Source: Thauera sp. 2A1
Lineage (GTDB): Bacteria; Pseudomonadota; Gammaproteobacteria; Burkholderiales; Rhodocyclaceae
DNA length: 64,000 nt
Direction: 5' to 3'
Assembly (NCBI RefSeq): GCF_009469595.2
Contig: NZ_SSXV01000022.1
Location: 1-64,000 of the forward strand
In this document: positions 8,501 to 15,930 of the stretch, piece after piece
Layout: each line of letters begins with the position of its first letter
Numbering within the stretch: the stretch's first letter is position 1
Made by a program: the position numbers and the translations under genes
The notes under the pieces: model-generated
Told to the model about the DNA's origin: nothing
The model's database searches: none
What the model saw: the letters and a program-made list of their open reading frames with translations, nothing else

Positions 8501-9457
8501 TCAGGCAGGTTTTGCGGCGGCGGCAGCTTGCGTGGCGATGTGGCGGCCGCACTCCGCTAGCAGCCGCCGCAGCCAGCGGTGGCCGGGAGACTGGTGGTTG
8601 CGTTCATGCCACAACTGGTAGAAGCGCATGGGCGGAAACGCGATTGGCGACGGGATGATCGCAAGCGGCAACAGGTCCGCATAGAACTGTGCAAAGTGAC
8701 GCGTGGTCGTGAACACCAGGTCGGTGTTCTGCAGAAGATAGGGCGCAGCGGTGAAGGACTGCACCACCACGCGTTCGTCGCGGTTGATGCGCATCGACGC
8801 CAGCACGCTGTCGATCACCCCTCGCTGGCTGATCGAATACGGCATGGGCACCACATGCACTGCGCGCTGGAAGTCCGCAAGGCTCATGCCCTTGCGTGCC
8901 GCCGGATGGCTTGCCGAGACGAGCAGCACGATCTCGTCCTCGAGCAGCATCGACAGGTGCATGCGGTGCGGCGGCTCCGGCCAGTTGCCGATCACCACAT
9001 CCAGGTCGCCCTCCGCGAGCGAGCGCTCGAAGTCGAAGTTCGGCCCGAGTGAATGCAGCGCCAGCCTGGCCTGCGGCGCCTCGCGGCGAAAACGCTCGGC
9101 GACGGCGGCGACGAACAGGGGCGCGAGGTAGTCCGGTGATCCAATGCGGAACTCGTGGCGCGTAGTCTGCGGCTCGAACGACTCGGGCGCATCGACCATG
9201 CGATCGATCTCGGCCAGCGCGCCCTTGGCGTGGGACAACAGCGCCAGCGCGCGCTCGGTCGGCACCATGCCGCCCTTTTCGCGCACCAGCAGCGGGTCGC
9301 CCAGGATGTCGCGCAGCCGCTTCAGCGCGGCGCTGATTGCCGGCTGCGACTGGTTCAGGCGCAGCGCGGTGCGCGACACACTGCGCTCGGTGATCAGCAG
9401 CACGAAGACGCGCAACAGATAGGTGTCCAGCGGGTCGTCGATGCGTCTTCCAGTCAT
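8501..9457 (-). CDS. LysR family regulator of the ureide operon
   Basis: LTTR of 318 residues. The winged helix-turn-helix spans residues 10-70 (SVSRTALRLNQSQPAISAALKRLRDILGDPLLVR) and the periplasmic-binding-like effector domain spans about 95-300. It is divergent from uraH with a 215-bp gap that contains an AT-rich dyad at 9573-9593. It is the likely regulator of the urate/allantoin operon, by position only. The effector could be urate or a ureide, and this cannot be told from sequence. Confidence 0.85.
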   Translation of the reverse strand: MTGRRIDDPLDTYLLRVFVLLITERSVSRTALRLNQSQPAISAALKRLRDILGDPLLVREKGGMVPTERALALLSHAKGALAEIDRMVDAPESFEPQTTRHEFRIGSPDYLAPLFVAAVAERFRREAPQARLALHSLGPNFDFERSLAEGDLDVVIGNWPEPPHRMHLSMLLEDEIVLLVSASHPAARKGMSLADFQRAVHVVPMPYSISQRGVIDSVLASMRINRDERVVVQSFTAAPYLLQNTDLVFTTTRHFAQFYADLLPLAIIPSPIAFPPMRFYQLWHERNHQSPGHRWLRRLLAECGRHIATQAAAAAKPA

Positions 9458-9572
9458 ATCCGTCTCCTCATCCCATCATTCTCATTCGTCGACGCACACC
9501 CAGAGCGGCTCGCGGGTGGCCACGGCGCAGAGTGTCGGCCTGCAGGCCCGCGTACAAAATACGAAAATAAAT

Positions 9573-9593
9573 ATATCACTTATAAAGTCATAT
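9573..9593. promoter_or_regulatory. Putative operator for the LysR regulator (uraH promoter)
   Basis: Imperfect dyad with arms ATATnACTT and AAGTnATAT around a 3-bp centre, giving 8 paired positions per arm. It lies in the AT-rich part of the lysR-uraH intergenic region, 80 bp upstream of the uraH start and 116 bp from the lysR start. That is where LTTR recognition sites normally sit. Binding is inferred. Confidence 0.5.
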
Positions 9594-9672
9594 CCATTTC
9601 CATAACACAACGCAGACTTACACTGCGCTCACACGATCCCCGCACACACGGAAACGACAAGGAGACAGCAGC

Positions 9673-10023
9673 ATGGGACGCCTCACCACCCACGTACTCG
9701 ACACCGCCAGGGGAACCCCCGGCGTCGGCATCACCGTGACGGTCTACCGCCTCGACGGCGAGCGCCGTGTAGTCGCCAGTACGGTCACCAACCACGACGG
9801 CCGCTGCGACAAGCCCCTGCTCGAGGGCGCCGCGCTCGAGACCGGCAAATATGAAATCATCTTCGCGGCTGGAGACTACTTCCGCGCCCAGGGGCTGAAC
9901 CTGCCCGAACCGCCTTTCGTCGATGAAGTCGCGCTGCGCTTCGGCATCGCCAACACCGACCAGCATTACCACGTGCCGCTGCTCGTCTCGCCGTGGAGCT
10001 ACTCCACCTACCGCGGCAGCTAA
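9673..10023 (+). CDS. uraH: 5-hydroxyisourate hydrolase (transthyretin-like)
   Basis: Hydrolyses 5-hydroxyisourate, the product of urate oxidation, to OHCU. The 116-residue protein starts with THVLDT, which carries the catalytic His7. It contains the segment GRCDKPLL, HYHVPLLVSPWSYSTYRGS at the end, and the diagnostic C-terminal YRGS tetrapeptide. It has no signal peptide, so it is cytoplasmic. AAGGAG precedes the start. First gene of the purine operon, followed after 30 bp by puuD. Confidence 0.95.
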   Translation: MGRLTTHVLDTARGTPGVGITVTVYRLDGERRVVASTVTNHDGRCDKPLLEGAALETGKYEIIFAAGDYFRAQGLNLPEPPFVDEVALRFGIANTDQHYHVPLLVSPWSYSTYRGS

Positions 10024-10053
10024 CCCCAGCTTCACGGACATAGAGACAAGCAA

Positions 10054-11247
10054 ATGGAAACCTACCTGTTGGACTGGGCCAATCTCCTGGTCCGCTGGCT
10101 GCACCTGATCGCAGGCATTGCCTGGATCGGCGCATCCTTCTACTTCGTCATGCTGGACAACTCCCTGAAAGCGCCGAAGAACCCGAATGATGCCAAGCGC
10201 GGCGTATTCGGCGAACTCTGGGCGGTGCACGGCGGCGGCTTCTACCACAGCCAAAAATACCTCACCGGCCCGAAGGGCGAGCCGCTGACCGAGGACCTCC
10301 ATTGGTCCAAGTGGGAAGCCTACACGACCTGGTTGTCCGGCATGGGCATGCTCGCCATCGTGTACTGGATCGGCGCCTCCAGCTACCTGATCGACAGCAA
10401 CGTCATGGCCCTGACGCCAGCGGCAGCGGTAGGCATCTCCATCGCCTTCCTGATCAGCGGCTGGGTCTTTTACGACATCCTGTGTCGCAACATGATCGGC
10501 AAGGACGGCCTGCTCGCCGCGATCGTCTTCGTCTTCGTGATGGCAGCGAATTACCTGCTGCACCACGTCTTCTCGGCCCGCGGAGCATACATCCACGTCG
10601 GTGCGATGCTCGGCACGATGATGGCAGCCAACGTGTTCTTCCACATCATTCCTGGCCAGAAGAAGATGGTCGAGCAGATCCGCCGCGGCGAGGCCGTTGA
10701 CTCCATGCCCGGCATCGTCGGCAAGCAGCGCTCGGTTCACAACACCTACTTCACGCTCCCGGTGCTGTTCATCATGATCAGCAACCACTACCCGATGACC
10801 TACGCCAACAAGCACGGCTGGCTGATCCTCGGCGTGGTGATGCTCGCCGGCGTGCTGATCCGCCAGTTCTTCGTTCTGCGCCATCGCGGCCAGGTCAAGA
10901 CTTGGCTGCCGGCTGCCGGCGCCGCCCTGCTCGCCCTGCTGGTGGTCGTGATGGCGCCGAAACAGGTCGATGCCGGTGGCGAAAAGGTCAGCTTTGCGAC
11001 CGTGAAGAGCACCCTGGAGCAGCGCTGCGTCACCTGTCACGCCGCGCAGCCCAAGCAGGAAGGTTTCGCCCAGCCGCCCAAGGGCGTGATGCTGGAGACG
11101 CCCGAGCAGATCGCACAGCACGCCGCCAAGATCGCGGAGACGGTCGCCAGTGGCTACATGCCGCTCGGCAACCTGACCCAGATCACCGACAAGGAGCGCG
11201 AGGCGATCGCAATCTGGTACGCCCAGGGCGCCCGCCTCAAGGATTGA
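10054..11247 (+). CDS. puuD: Membrane urate hydroxylase PuuD with C-terminal cytochrome c domain
   Basis: Converts urate to 5-hydroxyisourate in place of soluble uricase. Residues 1-300 form the multi-helix urate oxidase N-terminal domain (LLVRWLHLIAGIAWIGASFYF, WAVHGGGFYHSQKY). Residues 310-397 form a monoheme cytochrome c with CVTCH at 325-329 and a likely axial Met369 in GYMPLGN. The heme domain implies electrons enter the respiratory chain rather than forming H2O2. It sits between uraH and uraD, 33 bp before uraD. Length is normal for the family. Confidence 0.93.
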   Translation: METYLLDWANLLVRWLHLIAGIAWIGASFYFVMLDNSLKAPKNPNDAKRGVFGELWAVHGGGFYHSQKYLTGPKGEPLTEDLHWSKWEAYTTWLSGMGMLAIVYWIGASSYLIDSNVMALTPAAAVGISIAFLISGWVFYDILCRNMIGKDGLLAAIVFVFVMAANYLLHHVFSARGAYIHVGAMLGTMMAANVFFHIIPGQKKMVEQIRRGEAVDSMPGIVGKQRSVHNTYFTLPVLFIMISNHYPMTYANKHGWLILGVVMLAGVLIRQFFVLRHRGQVKTWLPAAGAALLALLVVVMAPKQVDAGGEKVSFATVKSTLEQRCVTCHAAQPKQEGFAQPPKGVMLETPEQIAQHAAKIAETVASGYMPLGNLTQITDKEREAIAIWYAQGARLKD

Positions 11248-11280
11248 AACCGCATACGAACACGGCTGGAAGACATCACC

Positions 11281-11829
11281 ATGACTCAGAACACCGCCAC
11301 ACCCGATCGCACCGAGGCCGCGCTGGCCGAACTCTCCCGACTGACGCAGGACGATTTCGTCGCCCGGCTCGAGGGTATCTTCGAACATTCCCCCTGGATC
11401 GCCGAGCGCACCTGGAGCGCCGGCCCCTTCCACACCATGGATGCGCTGCACGCCGCCATGTGCCTGGTCGTCGATACCGCCTGCAAGAACGAACAGCTTG
11501 GCCTGATCAGCGCCCACCCGGAGCTCGCGGGCAAGGAAGCAGAGGCAGGCACGCTGACGACCGCCTCCACCGGCGAGCAGCGCGGCGCCGGCCTCGACCA
11601 GTGCAGCAAGGAAGAACTGCAGCGCCTGCGCGATCTGAACAAGGCGTACCGTGTGCGCTTCGGCTTTCCCTTCGTGGTCGCGGTGAAGGGGCTCACCCGC
11701 CACCAGATCATGGATCGTGTCGAAGCTCGCCTTGCCAACGACCGCGACACTGAATTCCGTACCTGCCTGAACGAGATAGGCAAGATCGCGCGCTTCCGGC
11801 TGGACGCCATGTTCGGCGCGAGCGTGTGA
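11281..11829 (+). CDS. uraD: OHCU decarboxylase
   Basis: 2-oxo-4-hydroxy-4-carboxy-5-ureidoimidazoline decarboxylase, which yields S-allantoin. The 182-residue helical protein contains the catalytic segment HPELAGK (general-base His), then TTASTGEQ and the FGFPFVVAVKG motif. It follows puuD in the same operon and is followed by puuE after 50 bp. Cytosolic. Confidence 0.95.
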   Translation: MTQNTATPDRTEAALAELSRLTQDDFVARLEGIFEHSPWIAERTWSAGPFHTMDALHAAMCLVVDTACKNEQLGLISAHPELAGKEAEAGTLTTASTGEQRGAGLDQCSKEELQRLRDLNKAYRVRFGFPFVVAVKGLTRHQIMDRVEARLANDRDTEFRTCLNEIGKIARFRLDAMFGASV

Positions 11830-11879
11830 CGCTCCGCCCTGCTCCGACACTCCCCCACCGCCTTTTCCGGATCGACATC

Positions 11880-12812
11880 ATGACTTCGAACCAGGCCTAC
11901 CCTCGCGACCTGATCGGCTACGGACGGACCCCGCCGTACGCCAACTGGCCCGGCCGCGCCCGCGTCGCCGTGCAGTTCGTGCTGAACTACGAGGAAGGCG
12001 GCGAGAACTGCGTGCTGCACGGTGATGCCGGCAGCGAGCAGTTCCTGTCCGAACTGTTCAACGCCGCCAGCTACCCCGAGCGCCACCTGTCGATGGAAGG
12101 CATCTACGAGTACGGCTCGCGCGTGGGCGTGTGGCGCTTCCTGCGCGAGTTCGAGCGCCGCGGCCTGCCGATGACGATCTTCGGCGTGTCGATGGCGCTC
12201 GAGCGCCACCCCGAGCTCACCGCCGCGTTCAAGGAGCTCGGCCACGAGATCGCCTGCCACGGCTGGCGCTGGATCCATTATCAGAACACGCCCGAAGAGG
12301 TCGAGCGCGAGCACATGAAGATCGGCATGGAGATCATCGAGCGCCTGACCGGCGAGCGCGCGCTGGGCTGGTACACCGGCCGCGACTCGCCGAACACCCG
12401 GCGCCTGGTGGCCGACTACGGCGGTTTCCTGTACGACTCGGACTACTACGGCGACGACCTGCCGTTCTGGACCGAGGTGCAGAAGACCAGTGGCGAGACC
12501 GTGCCGCACCTGGTGGTGCCCTACACGCTCGACACCAACGACATGCGCTTCGCGCTGCCGCAGGGCTTCTCGCACGGCGACGAGTTCTTCGAGTACCTGC
12601 GTGACGCCTTCGACGTGATGTACGCCGAGGGCGACGAGCGCCCGGCGATGATGTCGATCGGCATGCACTGCCGCCTGCTCGGCCGGCCGGGCCGCTTCAG
12701 GGCGCTGCAGCGCTTCCTCGACCACATCGAGAAGCACGACCGCGTGTGGGTGTGCCGCCGCGTCGACGTCGCCCGCCACTGGATCGAGCACCACCCCTAC
12801 AACGCGAAATAA
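11880..12812 (+). CDS. puuE: Allantoinase PuuE (polysaccharide deacetylase fold)
   Basis: Metal-independent allantoinase that hydrolyses allantoin to allantoate. The protein is 310 residues with a NodB-like fold: YPRDLIGYGRTPPYANWPG at the N-terminus, VQFVLNYEEGGEN, EIACHGWRW, and C-terminal RVDVARHWIEHHP. The ATG at 11880 gives the family-typical start; a GTG at 11826 would overlap uraD and add non-conserved sequence. A 31-bp stretch of its 3' end has a decayed counterpart at 26028-26058. Confidence 0.93.
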   Translation: MTSNQAYPRDLIGYGRTPPYANWPGRARVAVQFVLNYEEGGENCVLHGDAGSEQFLSELFNAASYPERHLSMEGIYEYGSRVGVWRFLREFERRGLPMTIFGVSMALERHPELTAAFKELGHEIACHGWRWIHYQNTPEEVEREHMKIGMEIIERLTGERALGWYTGRDSPNTRRLVADYGGFLYDSDYYGDDLPFWTEVQKTSGETVPHLVVPYTLDTNDMRFALPQGFSHGDEFFEYLRDAFDVMYAEGDERPAMMSIGMHCRLLGRPGRFRALQRFLDHIEKHDRVWVCRRVDVARHWIEHHPYNAK

Positions 12813-12824
12813 GTTTTCAGCGCA

Positions 12825-12853
12825 GGCGGGCCCGCAAGACTGCGGGATCCGCC
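12825..12853 (+). repeat. Intergenic hairpin between puuE and alc
   Basis: Nested inverted repeat: GGCGG (12825-12829) pairs with CCGCC (12849-12853), and CCCGCA (12831-12836) pairs with TGCGGG (12841-12846) around an AGAC loop. No T-tract follows, and the alc ribosome-binding site (AAAGGAG) lies 18 bases after it. It may be an mRNA-stabilising or attenuating stem rather than a terminator. Confidence 0.5.
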
Positions 12854-12884
12854 TCAAACCCCCCGAACCCAAAGGAGAACCCCC

Positions 12885-13934
12885 ATGGCCAGCCACACTC
12901 CCGGCGCCCCCGTCTTCGCCCCACCCGCCGACCTGCCCGACTGGGCCCTGCGCTCGGTCGACCTCGCCAACCCGCGCCTGGGCGCCAAGGCGCTCGCCGC
13001 CTCCGACGACTTCTTCGCCGAAGTCTCGCGCATGCTCAACCCCGAGCCGGCCCAGTTCGTCCCCGGCAAGTTCGACACCAACGGCAAGTGGATGGACGGC
13101 TGGGAATCCCGCCGCAAGCGCGTCGCCGGCCATGACTGGGCGCTCGTCAAGCTCGGCGTCAAGGGCGTGATCCGCGGCTTCGACGTCGACACCTCCCACT
13201 TCACCGGCAACTACCCGCCGGCCGTCTCCATCGAGGCCTGCGTGTCCGACACCGACGACGTCGAGGCGCTGAAGGCCGCCACCTGGACCGAGATCCTCCC
13301 CGCCACCGCCTGCGGCCCCAACAGCCACCACATCCTGGCGTGCGCGAGCGATGCGGCATGGACCCACCTGCGCGTGAACATGTATCCCGACGGCGGCATC
13401 GCCCGTCTGCGCGTCTATGGCCGCCCGGTCGGCACGCTCGCCGCCAAGGCCGCCTCGGGCGAGCTGGTCGACCTGGTCGCGATGGAGAACGGCGGCCGCG
13501 CCGTGTCCTGGAACGACGCCAGCTTCGGCTCCTCCGCCTCCGCCCTGCTGCTGCCGGGCCGTGGCATGAACATGGGCGACGGCTGGGAAACCCGCCGCCG
13601 CCGCGAACCGGGCAACGACTGGTGCGTGATCGAGCTGGGCGCCCCCGGCACGGTCGACAAGATCGAGGTCGACACCGCCTTCTTCAAGGGCAACTACCCC
13701 GACCGCTGCTCGGTGCAGGCCGCCTATGTGACCGGCGGCACCGACCGCTCCATCACCACCCAGTCGATGTTCTGGCAGACCCTGCTGCCCGAGCAGAAGC
13801 TCGAGATGGACGCCATCCACACCTTCACCGAACAGGTCGCCAAGCTCGGGCCCATCACCCACGTCCGCTTCAACATCTTCCCCGACGGCGGCGTCTCGCG
13901 CCTGCGCCTGTGGGGCAAGGTCGAGCCCAAGTAA
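12885..13934 (+). CDS. alc: Allantoicase
   Basis: Hydrolyses allantoate to ureidoglycolate and urea. The 349-residue protein has two homologous jelly-roll halves, each with a GKFDTNGKWMDGWESRRKR- or NMGDGWETRRRREPGNDW-type segment, an FDVDTSHFTGNYP/IEVDTAFFKGNYP motif, and an RVNMYPDGG/RFNIFPDGG motif. AAAGGAG sits nine bases before the ATG. A 39-residue copy of its C-terminus persists as a pseudogene at 26631-26753. Confidence 0.95.
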   Translation: MASHTPGAPVFAPPADLPDWALRSVDLANPRLGAKALAASDDFFAEVSRMLNPEPAQFVPGKFDTNGKWMDGWESRRKRVAGHDWALVKLGVKGVIRGFDVDTSHFTGNYPPAVSIEACVSDTDDVEALKAATWTEILPATACGPNSHHILACASDAAWTHLRVNMYPDGGIARLRVYGRPVGTLAAKAASGELVDLVAMENGGRAVSWNDASFGSSASALLLPGRGMNMGDGWETRRRREPGNDWCVIELGAPGTVDKIEVDTAFFKGNYPDRCSVQAAYVTGGTDRSITTQSMFWQTLLPEQKLEMDAIHTFTEQVAKLGPITHVRFNIFPDGGVSRLRLWGKVEPK

Positions 13935-13943
13935 GCAGCGCCC

Positions 13944-14002
13944 CGCCGCCCCGCATGCGCTGCCGCCCGGCCAGTCCGGCGCCAGCGCATGCGGGTGCGG
14001 CG
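13944..14002 (+). repeat. Large intergenic hairpin between alc and allA
   Basis: A 13-bp perfect inverted repeat (13950-13962 with 13983-13995) is extended by CGCCGC/GCGGCG outer arms across a small bulge. There is no U-tract. It is the second of three GC hairpins that occupy successive gaps in this operon. It could attenuate distal expression or protect upstream mRNA. Confidence 0.5.
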
Positions 14003-14028
14003 AGCCCCACAATCTACGGGAGCACCCC

Positions 14029-14541
14029 ATGTCCGCGAAAACCGCCATCACGCTCGACGTGCTGCCGCTGACCCGCGAAGCCTTCGCACCCTACGGCGAC
14101 GTCATCGAGGCCAGCGACGCCGCCCGGCACTTCACGATCAACGCCGGCAATACCGAGCGCTACCACGACCTGGCCAACATCGAGCCCGGCCCCGAGGGCC
14201 GCGTCATCGTGTCGATCTTCCGCGGCCAGCCGCGCTCCCTGCCCTTCACCGTCCAGATGATGGAGCGCCATCCGCTCGCCTCCCAGGCCTTCATCCCCAT
14301 GTCGGGCAAACCCTATCTCGTCGTCGTCGCCCCGGCTGGCGAAGCCCCCGGTGTCGAGCAGCTCAAGGTCTTCCTCGCCCGTGGCGACCAAGGCGTCAAT
14401 TACGCCACCGGCGTCTGGCATCATCCCCTGCTCGCGCTCGAAGGCGTGTGCGACTTCCTCGTCGTCGATCGCAGCGGGCCCAACCCAAACTGCGACGAGA
14501 TCCAGCTCGAGGCGCCCGGCGTCATTCCCGCCGCGGCCTGA
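14029..14541 (+). CDS. allA: Ureidoglycolate lyase
   Basis: Splits ureidoglycolate into glyoxylate and urea, completing ureide breakdown. The 170-residue cupin-like protein has EAFAPYGDVIE at the start, NAGNTERYHDL, MMERHPLASQAFIPMSGKPYLVVVAP, and the GVWHHPLLAL segment conserved in AllA. It directly follows alc in the operon. The product urea may leave through the AmiS/UreI channel at 26982. Confidence 0.93.
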   Translation: MSAKTAITLDVLPLTREAFAPYGDVIEASDAARHFTINAGNTERYHDLANIEPGPEGRVIVSIFRGQPRSLPFTVQMMERHPLASQAFIPMSGKPYLVVVAPAGEAPGVEQLKVFLARGDQGVNYATGVWHHPLLALEGVCDFLVVDRSGPNPNCDEIQLEAPGVIPAAA

Positions 14542-14595
14542 TCGCAGCAGCCGGTTGCATGCCTTCCGGGGCGATGCATCCAGCATGATTCACCG

Positions 14596-14617
14596 GGGGC
14601 TGCCTACGTGCAGCCCC
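14596..14617 (+). repeat. Intergenic hairpin after allA
   Basis: GGGGCTGC (14596-14603) pairs with GCAGCCCC (14610-14617) around a 6-base loop, 55 bp after allA and 65 bp before the aldolase start. No T-run follows. It could be a partial terminator between the ureide core genes and the aldolase. Confidence 0.5.
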
Positions 14618-14681
14618 TGCGTCATTGAAGCCGGACAGATCCGGCCGGGCCCCGCGAACCAGATCACCAGCCGCCACCGCC

Positions 14682-15446
14682 ATGCAGCCCTCCGACCCCT
14701 ACGCCGCCCGACCGCCGCGCGTCAGCACCGAAGAATGGCGCGCCCGCGTCGACCTCGCCGCCTGTTACCGCCTCGCGGCGCAGCGCGGCTGGGGCGACCT
14801 GATCTACACCCACATCTCGCTGCGCCTGCCGGGCCGCGAGGATGCCATCCTGATCAACCCCTTCGGTGCAACCTTCGACGAGATCACGGCCTCCAGCCTG
14901 CTGCTGATCGATCTCGACGGCCGCGTGATCGACGGCACCGACCGCATCGCCAATCCAGGCGGCTTCGCCATCCACGGCGCCGTGCACCGAGCACGGACGG
15001 ATGCACATTGCGTGATTCATCTGCACACCAATGCCGGCATCGCCGTGTCGGCACTCGAGCATGGGCTGTTGCCGCTGTCGCAGCACGCAATGCGCTTCTG
15101 GCGCGACATCGCCTACCACGACTACCAGGGCCTCGCCTTCGACGCCGCCGAACAGGCAAGCTTGGTTGCCGAACTTGGCCTGCATCGCGCGATGATCCTG
15201 CGCAACCACGGCACGCTGACCTGTGGCCGCACGGCTGCCGAGGCCTTCGTGCTGATGGACACGCTGGAAAAGGCGTGTCGCATCCAGCTTCAGGCCATGG
15301 CCGCCGGCGCGGTGCGCATGCCGCCCGAGGATGTGCTGGAGCGCACGCACGCCCAACTCATCGCCGACCCTGGGCCCGAAGGTACGCTGGAATGGCCTGC
15401 GCTGCTGCGCGGCCTGATGCGGCTCGATCCCGCCTTCGCACGTTGA
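14682..15446 (+). CDS. Class II aldolase/adducin family protein
   Basis: Protein of 254 residues with the class II aldolase fold: SLRLPGREDAILINPFG, FAIHGAVHRARTDAHCVIHLHT with the metal-binding HLH, and a later ILRNHGTLTCG that supplies another His. Zinc-dependent aldol cleavage or epimerisation is the family chemistry; the substrate is unknown. Located in the purine cluster, it might act on a glyoxylate- or ureide-derived intermediate, which is inference. The ATG at 14682 is chosen over an in-frame TTG at 14625. Confidence 0.85.
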   Translation: MQPSDPYAARPPRVSTEEWRARVDLAACYRLAAQRGWGDLIYTHISLRLPGREDAILINPFGATFDEITASSLLLIDLDGRVIDGTDRIANPGGFAIHGAVHRARTDAHCVIHLHTNAGIAVSALEHGLLPLSQHAMRFWRDIAYHDYQGLAFDAAEQASLVAELGLHRAMILRNHGTLTCGRTAAEAFVLMDTLEKACRIQLQAMAAGAVRMPPEDVLERTHAQLIADPGPEGTLEWPALLRGLMRLDPAFAR

Positions 15447-15585
15447 TCCGCACCGACGCCGGTCGGCCACTACATCGAGGGCCCGGTTGGCCGGCACGCC
15501 CGAACTTCCAACCCTCGTCCCCGGGATGAAAGCAACCTGGAATTCCTTCTCCCCAACCGTCTCTTCCACCTGACAGGAGCCCACC

Positions 15586-15774
15586 ATGCCCACCATGCAC
15601 ATTGAACTGTTCGAAGGCCGCAGCCCGGAAAAGAAGCGTGAACTGGTCGAAGCCCTCACCCGCGAGACTTGCCGCGTGCTCGAATGCGAGCCTGCTGCGG
15701 TCGACATCGTCCTCATCGACGTCAAGCGTGAGAACTGGGCCACTGGCGGAGTCATGTGGTCCGAGCGAAGCTAG
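15586..15774 (+). CDS. 4-oxalocrotonate tautomerase family protein
   Basis: Small 62-residue tautomerase. After removal of Met1 the N-terminus is Pro, the general base of the family, followed by THMxI-like strand residues and EGRSPEKKRELVEALT, as in 4-OT. The C-terminal GGVMWSERS matches the beta-hairpin end. Tautomerases of this kind act on keto-enol acids. The substrate is unknown; it lies between the aldolase and an NCS2 permease, with AGGAG before the ATG. Confidence 0.87.
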   Translation: MPTMHIELFEGRSPEKKRELVEALTRETCRVLECEPAAVDIVLIDVKRENWATGGVMWSERS

Positions 15775-15827
15775 CCTGGAAGGCACCCTCCCGGGTGCGC
15801 ATCGCAGGGAGGGATTCGCAGCGCTCC

Positions 15828-15876
15828 AATATGATTTCCGTGATGCGTTCTATAAGTCCATAAACGTTTTCATATT
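15828..15876. promoter_or_regulatory. Dyad in the promoter region of the first NCS2 permease
   Basis: AATATGA (15828-15834) and TCATATT (15870-15876) form an inverted repeat across a 35-bp AT-richer spacer, 55-103 bp upstream of the permease ATG. The spacer holds TATAAGT, which also occurs on the minus strand of the 9573-9593 dyad at uraH. This hints at shared control of operon and permease, but the match is short. Confidence 0.3.
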
Positions 15877-15930
15877 CACGCGTCCCCCTAGACTGGAATC
15901 CGACAGTCCAAAACAACGAGGAGACGCACG

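Noticed and set aside
9580..11850. 756-codon open frame on the minus strand opposite uraH, puuD and uraD
   Set aside because: The plus-strand genes show clear family motifs over the whole length. The antisense frame has no recognisable domain, is rich in Ala/Val/Gly/His/Asp as GC-rich shadows are, and has no promoter or ribosome-binding site.
11286..14051. 921-codon open frame opposite puuE and alc
   Set aside because: Same reasoning: a shadow of high-GC third codon positions in the genuine plus-strand genes.
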